64,000 bases of DNA from Saccharothrix sp. (GCF_031180885.1 NZ_JAPSLK010000005.1:1-64000), one strand, 5' to 3'; numbered from the stretch's first letter, positions 1-8,893 are shown. The notes: generated from the letters alone by a model not told the origin. Translations and numbers: made by a program.

Positions 1-140
1 CGGCAGCAGCGCGGCGGCAGCAGCGCGGCGGCAGCAGCGCGGCGGCAGCAGCGCGGCGGCAGCAGCGCGGCGGCAGCAGCGCGGCGGCAGCAGCGCGGCG
101 GCAGCAGCGCGGCGGTGGCGGCGCGGCGGTGGCGGCGCGG
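1..140. repeat. 14-bp tandem repeat array
   Basis: Eight exact head-to-tail copies of CGGCAGCAGCGCGG fill bases 1-112, followed by degenerate copies of the form CGGTGGCGGCGCGG to about 140. The period is not a multiple of three, so reading frames across it shift at each unit; it is non-coding. The array is cut by the window edge. Confidence 0.9.
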
Positions 141-728
141 CGGTGGCGGTCCGCCAGCGGCCCGGCGCTGGCAGTTCAGCGGCGGCGGCTCGGCGACAGC
201 ATCAGCGTGGCAGCGGCCTGGCGACGGGTGAGCGGGCCAGCGCCAGCGGGTCAGTGCCGCCGGGTCAGTGCCAACGGGCCAGCGGCGGCAGTGCGGCCCG
301 GCGGGTGGCGGTTCAGCGGCGGAATTCAGCGGCGGCGTCCCGGCGGCAGCAGCAGCGTGGCGGCGGGTGATCGGGCCAATGCCGGCGGGCCGATGCCGGT
401 TGGGTCAGCGGCGATGGGTCAGCGGCGGCAGTGGGGCTCGGTGGCGGCACACGGCAGTTCGGCGCTGGCGACTCGGCGGTGGAGGCGCAGCCAGTGCGGC
501 GGCCCGGCGACAGCGGCCCGGCGACAGCGGCCCGGCGACAGCGGGCCAGGTGGAAGAGGGCCAAGTGACTTGTTGGACGCTCGCGTATTTCCGGGCCGCG
601 GAACTGCGCGAGCGTCCAACAGGGTTGTACTGGTCCTCCGGCGGTGTGGAGCGGTGAGGATCAACTGGCGGTGGCGGGGCTGCATCGGCGGGTCACTGCC
701 GACAGGGCCGATGCCGGTGGGTCAGCGG
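141..728. other. gene-free GC-rich spacer
   Basis: No credible gene. The stretch is low-complexity, with many degenerate GGC/CAG-rich motifs and a duplicated CGGCCCGGCGACAG unit near 505-540. Open frames on both strands here have repeat-derived Ala/Gly/Arg composition. It holds the palindromic element at 571-621. Confidence 0.7.
571..621. repeat. nested palindromic intergenic element, copy 1
   Basis: Perfect 15-bp inverted repeat TGTTGGACGCTCGCG (571-585) and CGCGAGCGTCCAACA (607-621), with an inner TTCC..GGAA palindrome in the 21-base spacer. A second, diverged copy lies at 31767-31817. The fold could act as a terminator for the minus-strand gene at 729, although that gene's stop is more than 100 bases away, or it may be a dispersed repeat of this genome. 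Confidence 0.75.
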
Positions 729-1823
729 TCAGCGGTGGCGGGCGTGGGCTCGGGCGGCTACGCCGGCGCCGAGGATCAGGACGATGGCGGCCAAGCCCCA
801 GCGGCGTTGTTCCTGCAGGTTGCGGTTGCCGTCCGACACCTTCTCCGCCCTGGGCTCCGGCCGCCGCATCGGGTCGCGTGTCGGGTTGGGTGCGGGTGGC
901 TCGGCGGTCGTGGTGGGTGGGGGTGGAGCGGTGGTGGTCGGCGAGGGCGTCGGAGCGGCTGCGGGTGGCGCGACCGGCTGGACCGGGGTGGTTGTCGTGG
1001 GTGGCACCAGCGGTGGGTCAAGGGGTGGGTCGACCGGCGGGGTGGTTGGTGGGGTGGTGGGGGGAGTGGTCGGTGGGACGGTCGGGTCCGGGGGATCGAT
1101 CGGGGGGACGCTCAGGCAGCCCGTCGCGTCGATGCTCCACCGTGCCTGCCGCGACGTGATCTCGGTGACCGCCTGCGACCCGTCCAACGCCACCCGGTAC
1201 AGCACGCTCCGCCCGTTGTGGTGGTTGCTGGTCACGTACAGCGCGCCGTCCCGCCCCATCACCACCGCGCCGTAACCGTGCGTGCCCGGCAACTTCCCCG
1301 TCCCGGGCACGCGGTCCACTCGTCCGGTGCCGGGGTCTATCGCTACGACATACGCGTGCCCGTACGGGAGGGTCGCCACCCCGTACAGCAGCCCGTCCGC
1401 CGGGTTCAGGTCGAAGTCGTCCACGTTCAGCGAGTGCGGCGGCGGCCAGAGCCACGCCTGGCGCACCACCTTCAGGTACCGGTCGCTGGCCGGGTCGATG
1501 TCCACCCAGAACAGCAGGTGCCCGACCCGCACGACCAGCTTCTCCCCCACCACCGCCCCGGCCGCCGCGTGCTTGAGCACGTGCGGGTGGCCCGTGGAGC
1601 GCGCCACGGGCTTGCCGGTGCGGTCCAGGGCGAGCACGTGGCCGTCGCCGTCCACGCCGTACACCCGGTCCTGAACCGCCGAGTACCCGATCGCGTTGAC
1701 CCGCACGTCCAGGGTGTTGAGGACCTGCGCCTGACCGGACGGCAACTCCACCCGGTAGACCGTCGACGGGCCGTGGTGGTCCGCTTCGACCTGGATGGCC
1801 ACGCAGGCCAGGACCTCGAGCAC
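729..1823 (-). CDS. DUF6923-like surface protein with Pro/Thr stalk
   Basis: Predicted exported and membrane-anchored protein of unknown function. The first ~240 residues hold repeated propeller-like strand motifs (TVYRVELPSG, RVNAIGYSA, VYGVDGDGHVLALDR) typical of the DUF6923 family. A stalk of Pro/Thr runs (PPTTPPTTPP) follows, then a C-terminal hydrophobic helix (WGLAAIVLILGAGVAA) and a basic end (ARHR), so the propeller would sit outside the cell. The start is uncertain: GTG 1823 lies 5 bases after the upstream stop, while an in-frame start at 1883 would overlap the upstream gene by 56 bases. Neither start gives a convincing signal peptide, so the secretion signal may have been lost or shortened. 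It is probably co-transcribed with the gene at 1828-2586. Confidence 0.6.
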   Translation of the reverse strand: MLEVLACVAIQVEADHHGPSTVYRVELPSGQAQVLNTLDVRVNAIGYSAVQDRVYGVDGDGHVLALDRTGKPVARSTGHPHVLKHAAAGAVVGEKLVVRVGHLLFWVDIDPASDRYLKVVRQAWLWPPPHSLNVDDFDLNPADGLLYGVATLPYGHAYVVAIDPGTGRVDRVPGTGKLPGTHGYGAVVMGRDGALYVTSNHHNGRSVLYRVALDGSQAVTEITSRQARWSIDATGCLSVPPIDPPDPTVPPTTPPTTPPTTPPVDPPLDPPLVPPTTTTPVQPVAPPAAAPTPSPTTTAPPPPTTTAEPPAPNPTRDPMRRPEPRAEKVSDGNRNLQEQRRWGLAAIVLILGAGVAARAHARHR

Positions 1824-1827
1824 GGCC

Positions 1828-2586
1828 TCAGCCGAACCGCTCGACGGCCGCCTGGAACGCGTCCGGCCCCAGTTCGGCGCCACCGCCGTACGGGTTCTGG
1901 AGCTGGTAGGTCGCGTACAGCAGCAGGGTGATGGTGGCGGCGAGCGTGGCGACGATGACCACGTGCGTGCGCATCAGCGGCCCGCCGAACAGCAGCGGCA
2001 GCCCGATCGCCAGGACGCTGCCGACGACCAGCACGAACCACACCACCGTGCTCACGCCGCCGCCCGCGGTGTCCAGCCGGGACTGCCGGGCCTCGTAGAC
2101 CTGCCACAGCTGGTTGGCCGCCTCGGCCTTGCGGTCGACCTGCCACTCGTTGTCCGCGGGCGCCTCGGCGACGACCCGGCGGATGCGGTCGAGCTGGGAC
2201 CAGCCGGTCGACTCGAAGTCCACGCCCTCGCGCAGCTTCGGCCACTCCTCGTTGATCACCGTGATGGCGTACGCGCGGGACAGCGCGCGGACCTCGTCGC
2301 CGGTCTCCTTGGACAGCGCGTCGGACGCCCAGGCGGCCGCGACCAGGCCGTCGGCCTCCTTGTACGACGACTCGTCCGCCGCGCTCACCGCGTCGAACAA
2401 GGCGATCAGCACGAACGCCACCAGGACCGCGTGCAGGCCGCCCACGATCGTGAAAACCTGGCCGGCGGCCTCGTTGTTGTCCGGACGCCCCTGGTCCTCG
2501 CCGTACTTGCGGATCAGGTAGGCGAGCAACGCGGCGACCAGGGCCGCGCCGCCGACCCACAACAGACCCGTGGCGTAAACGTCCAT
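1828..2586 (-). CDS. DUF4239-type membrane protein
   Basis: Integral membrane protein of 252 residues, similar in layout to the bestrophin-like DUF4239 family. Two membrane segments lie near residues 7-25 and 45-65, followed by a soluble charged middle part (about 75-170) and two further membrane segments near 180-200 and 207-228. Family members are of unknown function; a channel role is only suggested by the fold class. The ATG at 2586 is the only start that preserves the first membrane helix. It lies just upstream of the DUF6923-like gene in the same orientation. Confidence 0.7.
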   Translation of the reverse strand: MDVYATGLLWVGGAALVAALLAYLIRKYGEDQGRPDNNEAAGQVFTIVGGLHAVLVAFVLIALFDAVSAADESSYKEADGLVAAAWASDALSKETGDEVRALSRAYAITVINEEWPKLREGVDFESTGWSQLDRIRRVVAEAPADNEWQVDRKAEAANQLWQVYEARQSRLDTAGGGVSTVVWFVLVVGSVLAIGLPLLFGGPLMRTHVVIVATLAATITLLLYATYQLQNPYGGGAELGPDAFQAAVERFG

Positions 2587-2788
2587 GCGGTCCTCTCACT
2601 GCCCTGGAATGAATTCCACAGATCTGCGAATTCGTCGCTTCCGAAAGGTAGTGAGCGGGCGCGTTCGACAACAAGGTCCTTCATCCGTGTGCAGGGCAAT
2701 GCCCAACATTCGTGTGAACTTCGCGCGCGTCACGCGGAGGCGGGGCGGCTTTGCTCCGCGCGCGTGCGGGTTCAGCTCCCTCGTCGGA

Positions 2789-4189
2789 CTACTCGGTTGC
2801 TCCGACCGTGTCCGCGCTGCGGCGACGCTGAGTCGCCGGGAGGACGTTGTGCCAGCGGTCGAACACGTTGTCCGGGTCGTATTCCGCCTTCACCGCGGCG
2901 AGTCGCGCGTAGTTCGCCGCGCCGAATCCCGCGACGACGCGGTCCGCGCCTTCGTCGCCGATGAAGTTGAGGTACGTGGCCCCGGTGCTCCAGGGTGCCA
3001 GCTCCTCCCGCAGGCCGCGCGCCCACATCCGGGCCCGGTCGTCGTCGGCCGGGTCTTCCCACAGCCCGAACGGGTGGACGACCCAGGGCGCGTCGCGGTT
3101 GGCCATCGGCCAGTCCGTCCCGCGCGCCACCGCCCCGCCCCACGGCAGCAGCGCCTGCTGCGACGGCGACGGGCACGGCATCCGCTCGGCGCTGTCGGCG
3201 AACCGCCGCACCGCCTCGTCGGGCAGCGCCGACAGGTACTCGGCGGACCAGTAGTTCCGGTAGCCGGGCGGGTCGTCGAGGCTGCACTGGAAGTCCGCGT
3301 ACGGGATGTCGGTCACCAGCGCGGTGTCCGGCGCGAGGTCCAGCAGCGGCGCGGCGACCGACCGCAGCTCGTCCGCGCGGCCGATCCACGTGACGAGGAG
3401 GCCGCAGCACAGCCGACCGACCAGGTCCGGCGGCACGAAGTCCTCCGGCGGCCCGGTCAGGTACAGCAGGCCGCCGCCCAGCTCCTCGGGCGCGTCGGCG
3501 CAGAAGTCCCGGTAGCGGGAGATCATCTCCTCGCCGTGGGCCGCCGGCCGCAGCATGAGCGCGAAGGAGAACTCGGGAAGTGGGTGCACGCGGAAGGTGA
3601 AGGAGGTGGCGACGCCGAAGTTGCCGCCACCGCCGTGCAGCGCCCAGAACAGCTCGGGCCGCTCGGTCTCGCTCGCGGTGACCGTGCGGCCGTCGGCCAG
3701 GACGAGGTCCACCGAGAGCAGGTTGTCGCAGGCCAGGCCGAACCGGCGTTCCAGCCACCCGGAGCCGCCGCCGAGGGTGAGCCCGCCGACGCCGGTGGTG
3801 GACACCCGCCCGCCCGTGGTCGCCACGTCGTGCGCCTGGCAGGCCCGGTCCACCGCGGACCACGTGGCGCCGCCGCCGACCACGGCCGTGCGGGCGTCCG
3901 GTGAGACGGTCACGGCGTTCATCCGACGCAGGTCCAGGACCAGGCCGTCCTTGACCAGGGACGCGCCGGCGACGCTGTGCCCGCCGCTTCTGACCGCGAC
4001 CGGCAGTCCTCGGTCGCGGGCGAAAGCGAGTGCTTCTTTCACGTCCGTGGGGTTGAGGCACTGGGCGATGACCGCGGGCGTGGTCTCGATGGCGCTGTTG
4101 AACAGCGCGCGTGCGGCTTCGAAGCCCTCGTCCCGCCGGGTGAGCACGGTGCCGCCGAACCGGCCGTGCAGGGCAGAGACGTCCGTCAT
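2789..4189 (-). CDS. FAD-linked oxidase, berberine-bridge type
   Basis: Flavin-dependent oxidase of 466 residues with an N-terminal FAD-binding PCMH domain and a C-terminal BBE substrate domain (ANYARLAAVKAEYDPDNVF near the end). The RSGGHSVAG motif supplies the histidine that normally carries covalent FAD. The second attachment cysteine found in bicovalent members is absent: the corresponding loop reads TTGVGGLTLGGGSGW, so single covalent attachment is expected. GGGGNFGVAT is a flavin-contact motif. ATG 4189 is chosen over 4210 because a strong GGAGG lies 7 bases before it. The substrate is unknown; relatives oxidise sugars, alkaloids or secondary metabolites. No neighbouring biosynthetic genes suggest a pathway. 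Confidence 0.85.
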   Translation of the reverse strand: MTDVSALHGRFGGTVLTRRDEGFEAARALFNSAIETTPAVIAQCLNPTDVKEALAFARDRGLPVAVRSGGHSVAGASLVKDGLVLDLRRMNAVTVSPDARTAVVGGGATWSAVDRACQAHDVATTGGRVSTTGVGGLTLGGGSGWLERRFGLACDNLLSVDLVLADGRTVTASETERPELFWALHGGGGNFGVATSFTFRVHPLPEFSFALMLRPAAHGEEMISRYRDFCADAPEELGGGLLYLTGPPEDFVPPDLVGRLCCGLLVTWIGRADELRSVAAPLLDLAPDTALVTDIPYADFQCSLDDPPGYRNYWSAEYLSALPDEAVRRFADSAERMPCPSPSQQALLPWGGAVARGTDWPMANRDAPWVVHPFGLWEDPADDDRARMWARGLREELAPWSTGATYLNFIGDEGADRVVAGFGAANYARLAAVKAEYDPDNVFDRWHNVLPATQRRRSADTVGATE

Positions 4190-4248
4190 GGTCGACCTCC
4201 TCGTCGCCAATCCCCCAGCGGTGGACCCCCAGGGTGGACCCGATCGGA

Positions 4249-4301
4249 GGATGGCGCGCGCTCAGCCCCGCGAACGGATGGCGCGCGCTCAGCCCGCGAA
4301 C
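4249..4301. repeat. 26/27-bp tandem duplication at a gene end
   Basis: Two near-identical copies (4249-4275 and 4276-4301) of a segment beginning GGATGGCGCGCGCTCAG. The second copy contains the stop codon of the minus-strand gene ending at 4289, so the 3' end of that gene has been duplicated into the spacer. Confidence 0.8.
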
Positions 4302-5551
4302 AGCAGCGCCAGCCCGCCGGCGGTGTACCCGACCATGAGCAGCAGCAGGGGCACCTGCCCGGTCAGGTGCCGCTGGGCGGGCAGCAGCGCCAGCGACCGG
4401 TCGTGCGCGGACACCACGGCCAGCAGGTGCCCGGCCAGCACCGCCCCGATCTGCACGGACGCCACCACCGCCGGGGCCACCAGCGCCTCGCTGGGTGTGA
4501 AGCCCTCGACGCCGACCAGCAGCGCCACCGCCCGTTGCCCTTCCACGACCAGGAGCGAGTAGTAGTGCGCCACGACGTAGCCGGCCACGATCGGGATCAA
4601 CGAGTGCGCCAACTCGGCCCCGAACGCCCGGCAGGCCACCAGGTAGCCGGCGGCGACCAGCGCCACCGCGCCCACCAGCCCGACCGAGTCCGGCACCACC
4701 CCCAACCGGGCCCAGGACGGCATGGACCCGATGCTGTCGAACGCCGTCGACCCGAGGCACACCGCGATCAGGGCCACGAGCCCCGGCTTGACCGGTGTGG
4801 CCACCAGCGCCCGGAACGGGTTGCCCCACAACGGGGACAGGCGTCCGAGCAGCGTCGAGTACACCTCGAACCCGTCTGCGTTGGCGAACCAGGCTTCGCC
4901 GTAGAGGACGCCACCGATCACGCCGACCAGCGCGTAGGCCGCCAGGAACCAGCCCAGTGCGTCCGGCTCGACCAGTTCGACCCAGGTGAACGCCAACAGG
5001 GACGCGGCCGCCGGCCAGTACCCCAGCCAGGCCGGGTATGCGCGTCTTCGCGAGACGCGGAGCACCAGCCGCAACGGGTTGACCACCCGCCACACCGGCC
5101 CCAGCGCCATCGACAGGACCGCGACGCCGACCCAGCCCAGCACGAACACCAGGTGCGGCCACGCCACGGCCGGCACGAAGACCAACCCGACTGCCACGAC
5201 CACCCGCAGCGGCCACCACCGGTCGGCCCGGGGCGTCCGGTCGGTCCAGGGCGCTCGGACGGTCCAGGGCGCTCGGACGGTCCAGGGCGCTCGGACGGTC
5301 CAGGGCGCTCGGACGGTCCAGGGCGCTCGGACGGTCCAGGGCGCTCGGACGGTCTGGGGCGCTCGGACGGTCTGGGGCGCTCGGTCGGGCTGGTGCGCTC
5401 GGTCGGCACGGGGTGTGAAGCGGGGCTTGGTCCACAGCACCCCCAACCCGAGGAACGAGGCCAACAACGCCACCGCCGCGGCCTGCAACACCAGGTCCAA
5501 CGGCAACGGCAGGTCGTGCCGGTCGCCGACGCCGTGGGCGAGGACCGTCAC
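4289..5551 (-). CDS. polytopic membrane protein with hexapeptide minisatellite
   Basis: Membrane protein of 420 residues with about ten hydrophobic segments, last gene of a four-gene coupled operon (ATGA overlap with 5548-5868). The start (HGVGDRHDLPLPL, then a membrane helix ending GVLWTKPRF) resembles, from memory, actinobacterial membrane proteins annotated as fenitrothion hydrolase-like; that label says little about function. Between the first and second helices (about residues 48-107) sits a loop built of RAPWTV/RAPQTV hexapeptides, encoded by ten 18-bp units at 5231-5410. Copy number of such a loop should be variable. The later helices are rich in Gly/Ala/Val with one conserved-looking AHYYSLLVVEGQ segment. 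Confidence 0.75.
   Translation of the reverse strand: MTVLAHGVGDRHDLPLPLDLVLQAAAVALLASFLGLGVLWTKPRFTPRADRAHQPDRAPQTVRAPQTVRAPWTVRAPWTVRAPWTVRAPWTVRAPWTVRAPWTDRTPRADRWWPLRVVVAVGLVFVPAVAWPHLVFVLGWVGVAVLSMALGPVWRVVNPLRLVLRVSRRRAYPAWLGYWPAAASLLAFTWVELVEPDALGWFLAAYALVGVIGGVLYGEAWFANADGFEVYSTLLGRLSPLWGNPFRALVATPVKPGLVALIAVCLGSTAFDSIGSMPSWARLGVVPDSVGLVGAVALVAAGYLVACRAFGAELAHSLIPIVAGYVVAHYYSLLVVEGQRAVALLVGVEGFTPSEALVAPAVVASVQIGAVLAGHLLAVVSAHDRSLALLPAQRHLTGQVPLLLLMVGYTAGGLALLFAG
5231..5410. repeat. 18-bp in-frame minisatellite (10 units)
   Basis: Ten 18-bp units, five of them identical in series (GGGCGCTCGGACGGTCCA, 5249-5338), flanked by diverged units. The length is a multiple of three, so gain or loss of units adds or removes whole RAPWTV hexapeptides in the membrane protein 4289-5551 without breaking its frame. 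There are no unique spacers, so this is not a CRISPR. Confidence 0.92.
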
Positions 5552-5868
5552 CGCACCACCAACTGCGCCAGCAAGGTGTCCGGGTGCGCCTCGACCTCGA
5601 ACGTCCCCGTCCGGTCGGCCACGAACTTCAACGCGGCCGGCTTCCCGTCCTCCGCGACCGCCAGCACGTCGAACCCGTGCACGTGGACCTCGGCCTTGGC
5701 CCGGCTGGTCACCGTAATCTCGACGTTCTGCCCCTTGACCACCTCGACCCGTTGCGGCGAAGGCTCGTCGACGGACAACTGGAGCACCACAGGTTCACTC
5801 GGAGATTCCGCCGGCGCCGAGGAACACCCGACCACCAACGCCAACACGACCAGCAACACCCGGATCAC
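5548..5868 (-). CDS. cupredoxin-like lipoprotein
   Basis: Small lipoprotein of 106 residues: N-terminal hydrophobic segment (MIRVLLVVLALVVGCSS) with a lipobox cysteine at position 15, then a single beta-sandwich domain. Segments VEVVKGQNVEITVTSR, HVHGFDV and TGTFEVEAHP match the pattern of cupredoxin-like proteins. The HVHG motif could give metal ligands, but no canonical C-x-H-x-M copper cluster is seen near the end. It overlaps both neighbours by four bases (ATGA), so it is translationally coupled to two membrane proteins; a role as the extracytoplasmic metal or redox component of that system is inferred. Confidence 0.7.
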   Translation of the reverse strand: MIRVLLVVLALVVGCSSAPAESPSEPVVLQLSVDEPSPQRVEVVKGQNVEITVTSRAKAEVHVHGFDVLAVAEDGKPAALKFVADRTGTFEVEAHPDTLLAQLVVR

Positions 5869-6650
5869 CGAGCCAACTCCTCACGCATCCGCAAGAACCC
5901 ACCAACCGCCAACGCCACTCCCCCGCCCAACGTCAACGCCACCAACAACCGGTCCACCACGGCCGGCCCGGCGAACGGCAGTTGCGCGAACCGGAAGCTG
6001 TCGAAATCCGGAATCCCCGCCACCACCAACATCGCCCCCACCACCGCCGCCACGAACGCCGCAGCGGCCTTCCGCCGAACCGCGGCCACCACCGCCACCA
6101 CGGCGAGCGGCCAGCACACGACCCCGACCCCACTGGCCCCCAGGAACAACGGCACGAAACTGCCGCCCGTGACCGCCAACGTGGACCCAACGGCATGCAC
6201 CACATGCGCCAACGCGACCACAACAACCCCCGCCGCCAACAACGTTCGAGAACGCGCCAGCCCGATTCCGCCCAGTGACAGGGCAACCAGGACCCCGAGC
6301 CACAGCCACACGTTCGGCGGCGGGAAGTTCTCCACGACACCCTTCACCACGGACGTTCCCACCGGCACTTGCCACTCGCTTTGCGAAGTACGCTCGTCCC
6401 GGAACCGCAGGGTTTCCCCCGGCTGGACGACGAGGTCGTTCACCTGGAGTGCGGTGGTGCCGCCGTTGTGGACCTCCAGTTGGGACCCGTGGTTGACCAT
6501 GCGAGCTGTCACTCCCGCGAGCGGTGGCTCGATGCTCACGACCCGGCTGAGCTGGTTCTGCGGCGTCAACCCACCGGCGTGCGCGAAGGCGGGCGGTGTG
6601 AGGAGGAGGAGCAACCCCAACGCCGCCGCCACCACGGCCGGCACCCTCAT
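5865..6650 (-). CDS. secreted/membrane protein of the cupredoxin operon
   Basis: Protein of 261 residues with a cleavable signal peptide (VVAAALGLLLLLTPPAFAHAGG), an exported beta-rich domain of about 85 residues (VNHGSQLEVHNGGTTALQV) and then five or six membrane helices to the end. Start ATG 6650 overlaps the upstream stop by four bases. The family is not one I can name. The order exported domain plus membrane bundle, next to a cupredoxin-like lipoprotein, is reminiscent of copper-handling or redox membrane complexes, but no Met/His-rich copper motifs are visible. Confidence 0.7.
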   Translation of the reverse strand: MRVPAVVAAALGLLLLLTPPAFAHAGGLTPQNQLSRVVSIEPPLAGVTARMVNHGSQLEVHNGGTTALQVNDLVVQPGETLRFRDERTSQSEWQVPVGTSVVKGVVENFPPPNVWLWLGVLVALSLGGIGLARSRTLLAAGVVVVALAHVVHAVGSTLAVTGGSFVPLFLGASGVGVVCWPLAVVAVVAAVRRKAAAAFVAAVVGAMLVVAGIPDFDSFRFAQLPFAGPAVVDRLLVALTLGGGVALAVGGFLRMREELAR

Positions 6651-7666
6651 GAGCGGCGCGTCGGCACGAACACGACGGCCAGCAACAACCCGTGCAGGGC
6701 GGCCACGACGGGTGCGCCGGTCCACATCTCGGTGACACTGGGCATCCGCCCCACCGACACGCCGGCCACCGCGAAGTACAGCGACCACATGACGAGGGGC
6801 ACGGCGAACGCGAAGATCCGGTACTCCCGCAACCGCTCCTCGGACGGCCGCAGCTTCCACAACAGGACGTCCGCGACGATGCCGGACGCGACGAAGGCCG
6901 CCGCGATTTCGAGGTTCTCGTAGTTGGCGACCGCGGTGCTCAGCAACATGACGACGATCTGGAGCAAGGTCGCCGTGCCGACCGGCACCCGGAAACGGCG
7001 GACTGCCAACAGCAGCGGGGTGAGCAGCACCATGTTCGTCACCATGATCGAGGCAGCGAGCCGGGTGGCCCCGCCGGATCCGCCTTCGCCCTTCTCGAAG
7101 CTGAACGCCCGGATCACGCCTTCGGCCCCGTAGACGGTTGCGTCGGCGTATTGGGCGAACAGGAGGACCAGCGCGGTGGCGAACGACAGGGCCAGGCCAG
7201 CCGGCAGGAACCGCAGGAAGGTAGGGCTGCCGCCGTCGGCCCAGGCGGTGCGCAGCGGTGTGGTGAGGATCACGATCATGGAGGTGACCAGGCCGAGGTG
7301 GGTGGGGCTGAACAGGATGTCGATGCCCTGCTCGATCCCGATGAAGGTGTGCCACAGGTAGTCGCCGAAGCCGCAGACCGCGAACACCGGCAACGCCAGG
7401 ACCGCCGGCCCGTAGCCTTCGGGGACCGCGGAGAGGCCGCGGCGGCCGAGTTGGAGGTTGCGCCAGACCTGCCAGGAGATCCAGGCGGCGGTGGCGGCGA
7501 ACCCGGAGTAGAAGACCGCGTGCCACGGGGTGAAGAAGGTTTCGAGTTCGGGCACGTTGGAGTGCGCCCAGGCGTCGAGGAACAGCCCCAGTGAGAACCA
7601 CGTGCCGAGTAGCACGGTGATCAGATCCGTGCGATAAGAAGCCTTGACCCGCCCCTGCTGCAACAT
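6647..7666 (-). CDS. polytopic membrane protein, first gene of operon
   Basis: Membrane protein of 339 residues with about eight helices. ATG 7666 is chosen because GAGG lies about 7 bases upstream and translation further upstream is repeat-derived. Notable segments are DLITVLLGTWFSLGLFLDAWAHSN cut by the first helix, FFTPWHAVFYSG with an exposed His, and DYLWHTFIGIEQGID. Conserved Trp/His residues facing helix ends suggest cofactor or metal contact, but this is inference. First gene of the coupled set 7666 to 4289 (four genes, three ATGA overlaps), so the four products probably form one membrane assembly. Confidence 0.7.
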   Translation of the reverse strand: MLQQGRVKASYRTDLITVLLGTWFSLGLFLDAWAHSNVPELETFFTPWHAVFYSGFAATAAWISWQVWRNLQLGRRGLSAVPEGYGPAVLALPVFAVCGFGDYLWHTFIGIEQGIDILFSPTHLGLVTSMIVILTTPLRTAWADGGSPTFLRFLPAGLALSFATALVLLFAQYADATVYGAEGVIRAFSFEKGEGGSGGATRLAASIMVTNMVLLTPLLLAVRRFRVPVGTATLLQIVVMLLSTAVANYENLEIAAAFVASGIVADVLLWKLRPSEERLREYRIFAFAVPLVMWSLYFAVAGVSVGRMPSVTEMWTGAPVVAALHGLLLAVVFVPTRRS

Positions 7667-8230
7667 GATCAAAGCCTCGCAACGCCGGGGGCCGACAACC
7701 ACCCGGCCAACCGCACTCCGAGGTGCGGGTAGCCGCACCATGGGGGGTGAGTGGGGGACGGTGCGGGTGCGGGCGAGTGGGTTGGGGCCGGGCGGGGCGG
7801 GGGCGCACTGGCGATGCGGCAGTGCGAGCGCCGGGACCGCGGAGGCGCGACGGCGGCGCGGCGCAGCACCAGCACGACGGCGGCGCGGCGCAGCACCAGC
7901 ACGACGGCGGCCAGGACAACAACAGCAGCGGGCGGCGGCGCGGCAACGGCGGCGGCGGCGCGGTGGGGCGGCGGGGAGGGGTGGGGGGTTGTGTTTCGGT
8001 TTTCTTGTGGCCCGGGGCTGGCTGCTTCGCTCGCGTCGGGCGTTCCACCCACCCACCCCCACCCAGGCCACCTCGCAAAGCCACCAAAAGCACCCGCCTG
8101 CGGCGGGCCCGCCTACGGCGGCTTGCGCGCGAAGCGCGCTTGGCGCGCGCCGCGCGGCTGGCTTGTGCCAGGGGCCTGGGAGGGTGGGGGTGGGGGGAAC
8201 GCCCGACGTGAGACGAACAGACGGGCAGGG
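7667..8230. other. gene-free repeat-rich spacer
   Basis: No gene seen in 564 bases. It contains two exact 27-bp copies starting CGACGGCGGCGCGGCGCAGC (7848-7874 and 7875-7901), and near 8095-8165 a run of overlapping GCGCGC palindromes (GCGCGCGAAGCGCGC) that would fold strongly and may end transcription of the minus-strand response regulator at 8231. Confidence 0.7.
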
Positions 8231-8893
8231 TTAGCCGTTGAGGTAGCGGAGGACTGCCAGGACTCGGCGGTGGTCGTGGGGGCTGGCCGACAAGTCCAGT
8301 TTGGCGAAGATGCTGGTGCAGTGCTTCTCCACGGTCCGCTCCGCGATGAACAGCCGCTGGGCGATCGCCTGGTTCGTCCGCCCCTCCGCCATCAGCGCCA
8401 GGACAGCCCGCTCCCGATCCGTCAACCGGTCGTCGCTGTCCCCTCGCCGCCTGGTCAGCATCTGCGCCACCACCAACGGGTCGAACGCCGACCCGCCACT
8501 CCCCACCCGCCGAATCGCCGCCGCGAACTCGGCCAAGTCCGACACCCGGTCCTTCAGCAGATAACCCACTCCATCCGGCCCCACAGCGCCCGAATCCGCC
8601 CGCGCGTCCAGCAACTCCGCCGCATAACTCACCCGCACGTACTGCGACAACACCAGCACCCCCACCCCGGGGTACCGCTGCCGCAACAACACCGCCGCCC
8701 GCAACCCCTCATCCGTGTGCGTCGGTGGCATGCGGATGTCCACAATGGCCACGTCCGGCAGGTGCGTCCCCACCGCAGCCACCAACGCCTCCGCGTCCTC
8801 CACCGCCGCCACCACCGAGAACCCGGCCTCGGCCAACAGCCGTGCCAACCCCTCCCGCAGCAACGTCGAGTCCTCGGCGATCACGACCCGCAC
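8231..8893 (-). CDS. NarL/FixJ-family response regulator
   Basis: Two-component response regulator of 220 residues: receiver domain (about 1-120) with acidic pocket (IAEDS), phosphoacceptor Asp in VAIVDIRMP and Lys in YLLKDRV, then a LuxR-type helix-turn-helix (LTDRERAVLALMAEGRTN, RTVEKHCTSIFAKLDL). It overlaps the end of the histidine kinase gene 8881-10401 by 13 bases, so the pair is co-transcribed and translationally linked, kinase first. Target genes are unknown. Confidence 0.92.
   Translation of the reverse strand: MRVVIAEDSTLLREGLARLLAEAGFSVVAAVEDAEALVAAVGTHLPDVAIVDIRMPPTHTDEGLRAAVLLRQRYPGVGVLVLSQYVRVSYAAELLDARADSGAVGPDGVGYLLKDRVSDLAEFAAAIRRVGSGGSAFDPLVVAQMLTRRRGDSDDRLTDRERAVLALMAEGRTNQAIAQRLFIAERTVEKHCTSIFAKLDLSASPHDHRRVLAVLRYLNG

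Noticed and set aside
129..1931. A 600-codon open frame on the plus strand at the window start
   Set aside because: It runs through the 14-bp repeats and then lies antisense to the surface-protein gene, with Arg/Gly-rich composition expected from high-GC shadow frames.
5231..5410. CRISPR array
   Set aside because: Units of 18 bp are contiguous without spacers and are in frame with a membrane protein.
2772..5435. An 887-codon minus-strand frame spanning two genes
   Set aside because: Its translation is made of repeat noise (RPSALD units) and the shadow of the FAD-oxidase gene; the two real genes in other frames have clear domains.
8090..8175. A tRNA or structured RNA in the GCGCGC-palindrome stretch
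   Set aside because: No cloverleaf, T-loop or anticodon arm can be drawn; the palindromes are simple alternating G/C.
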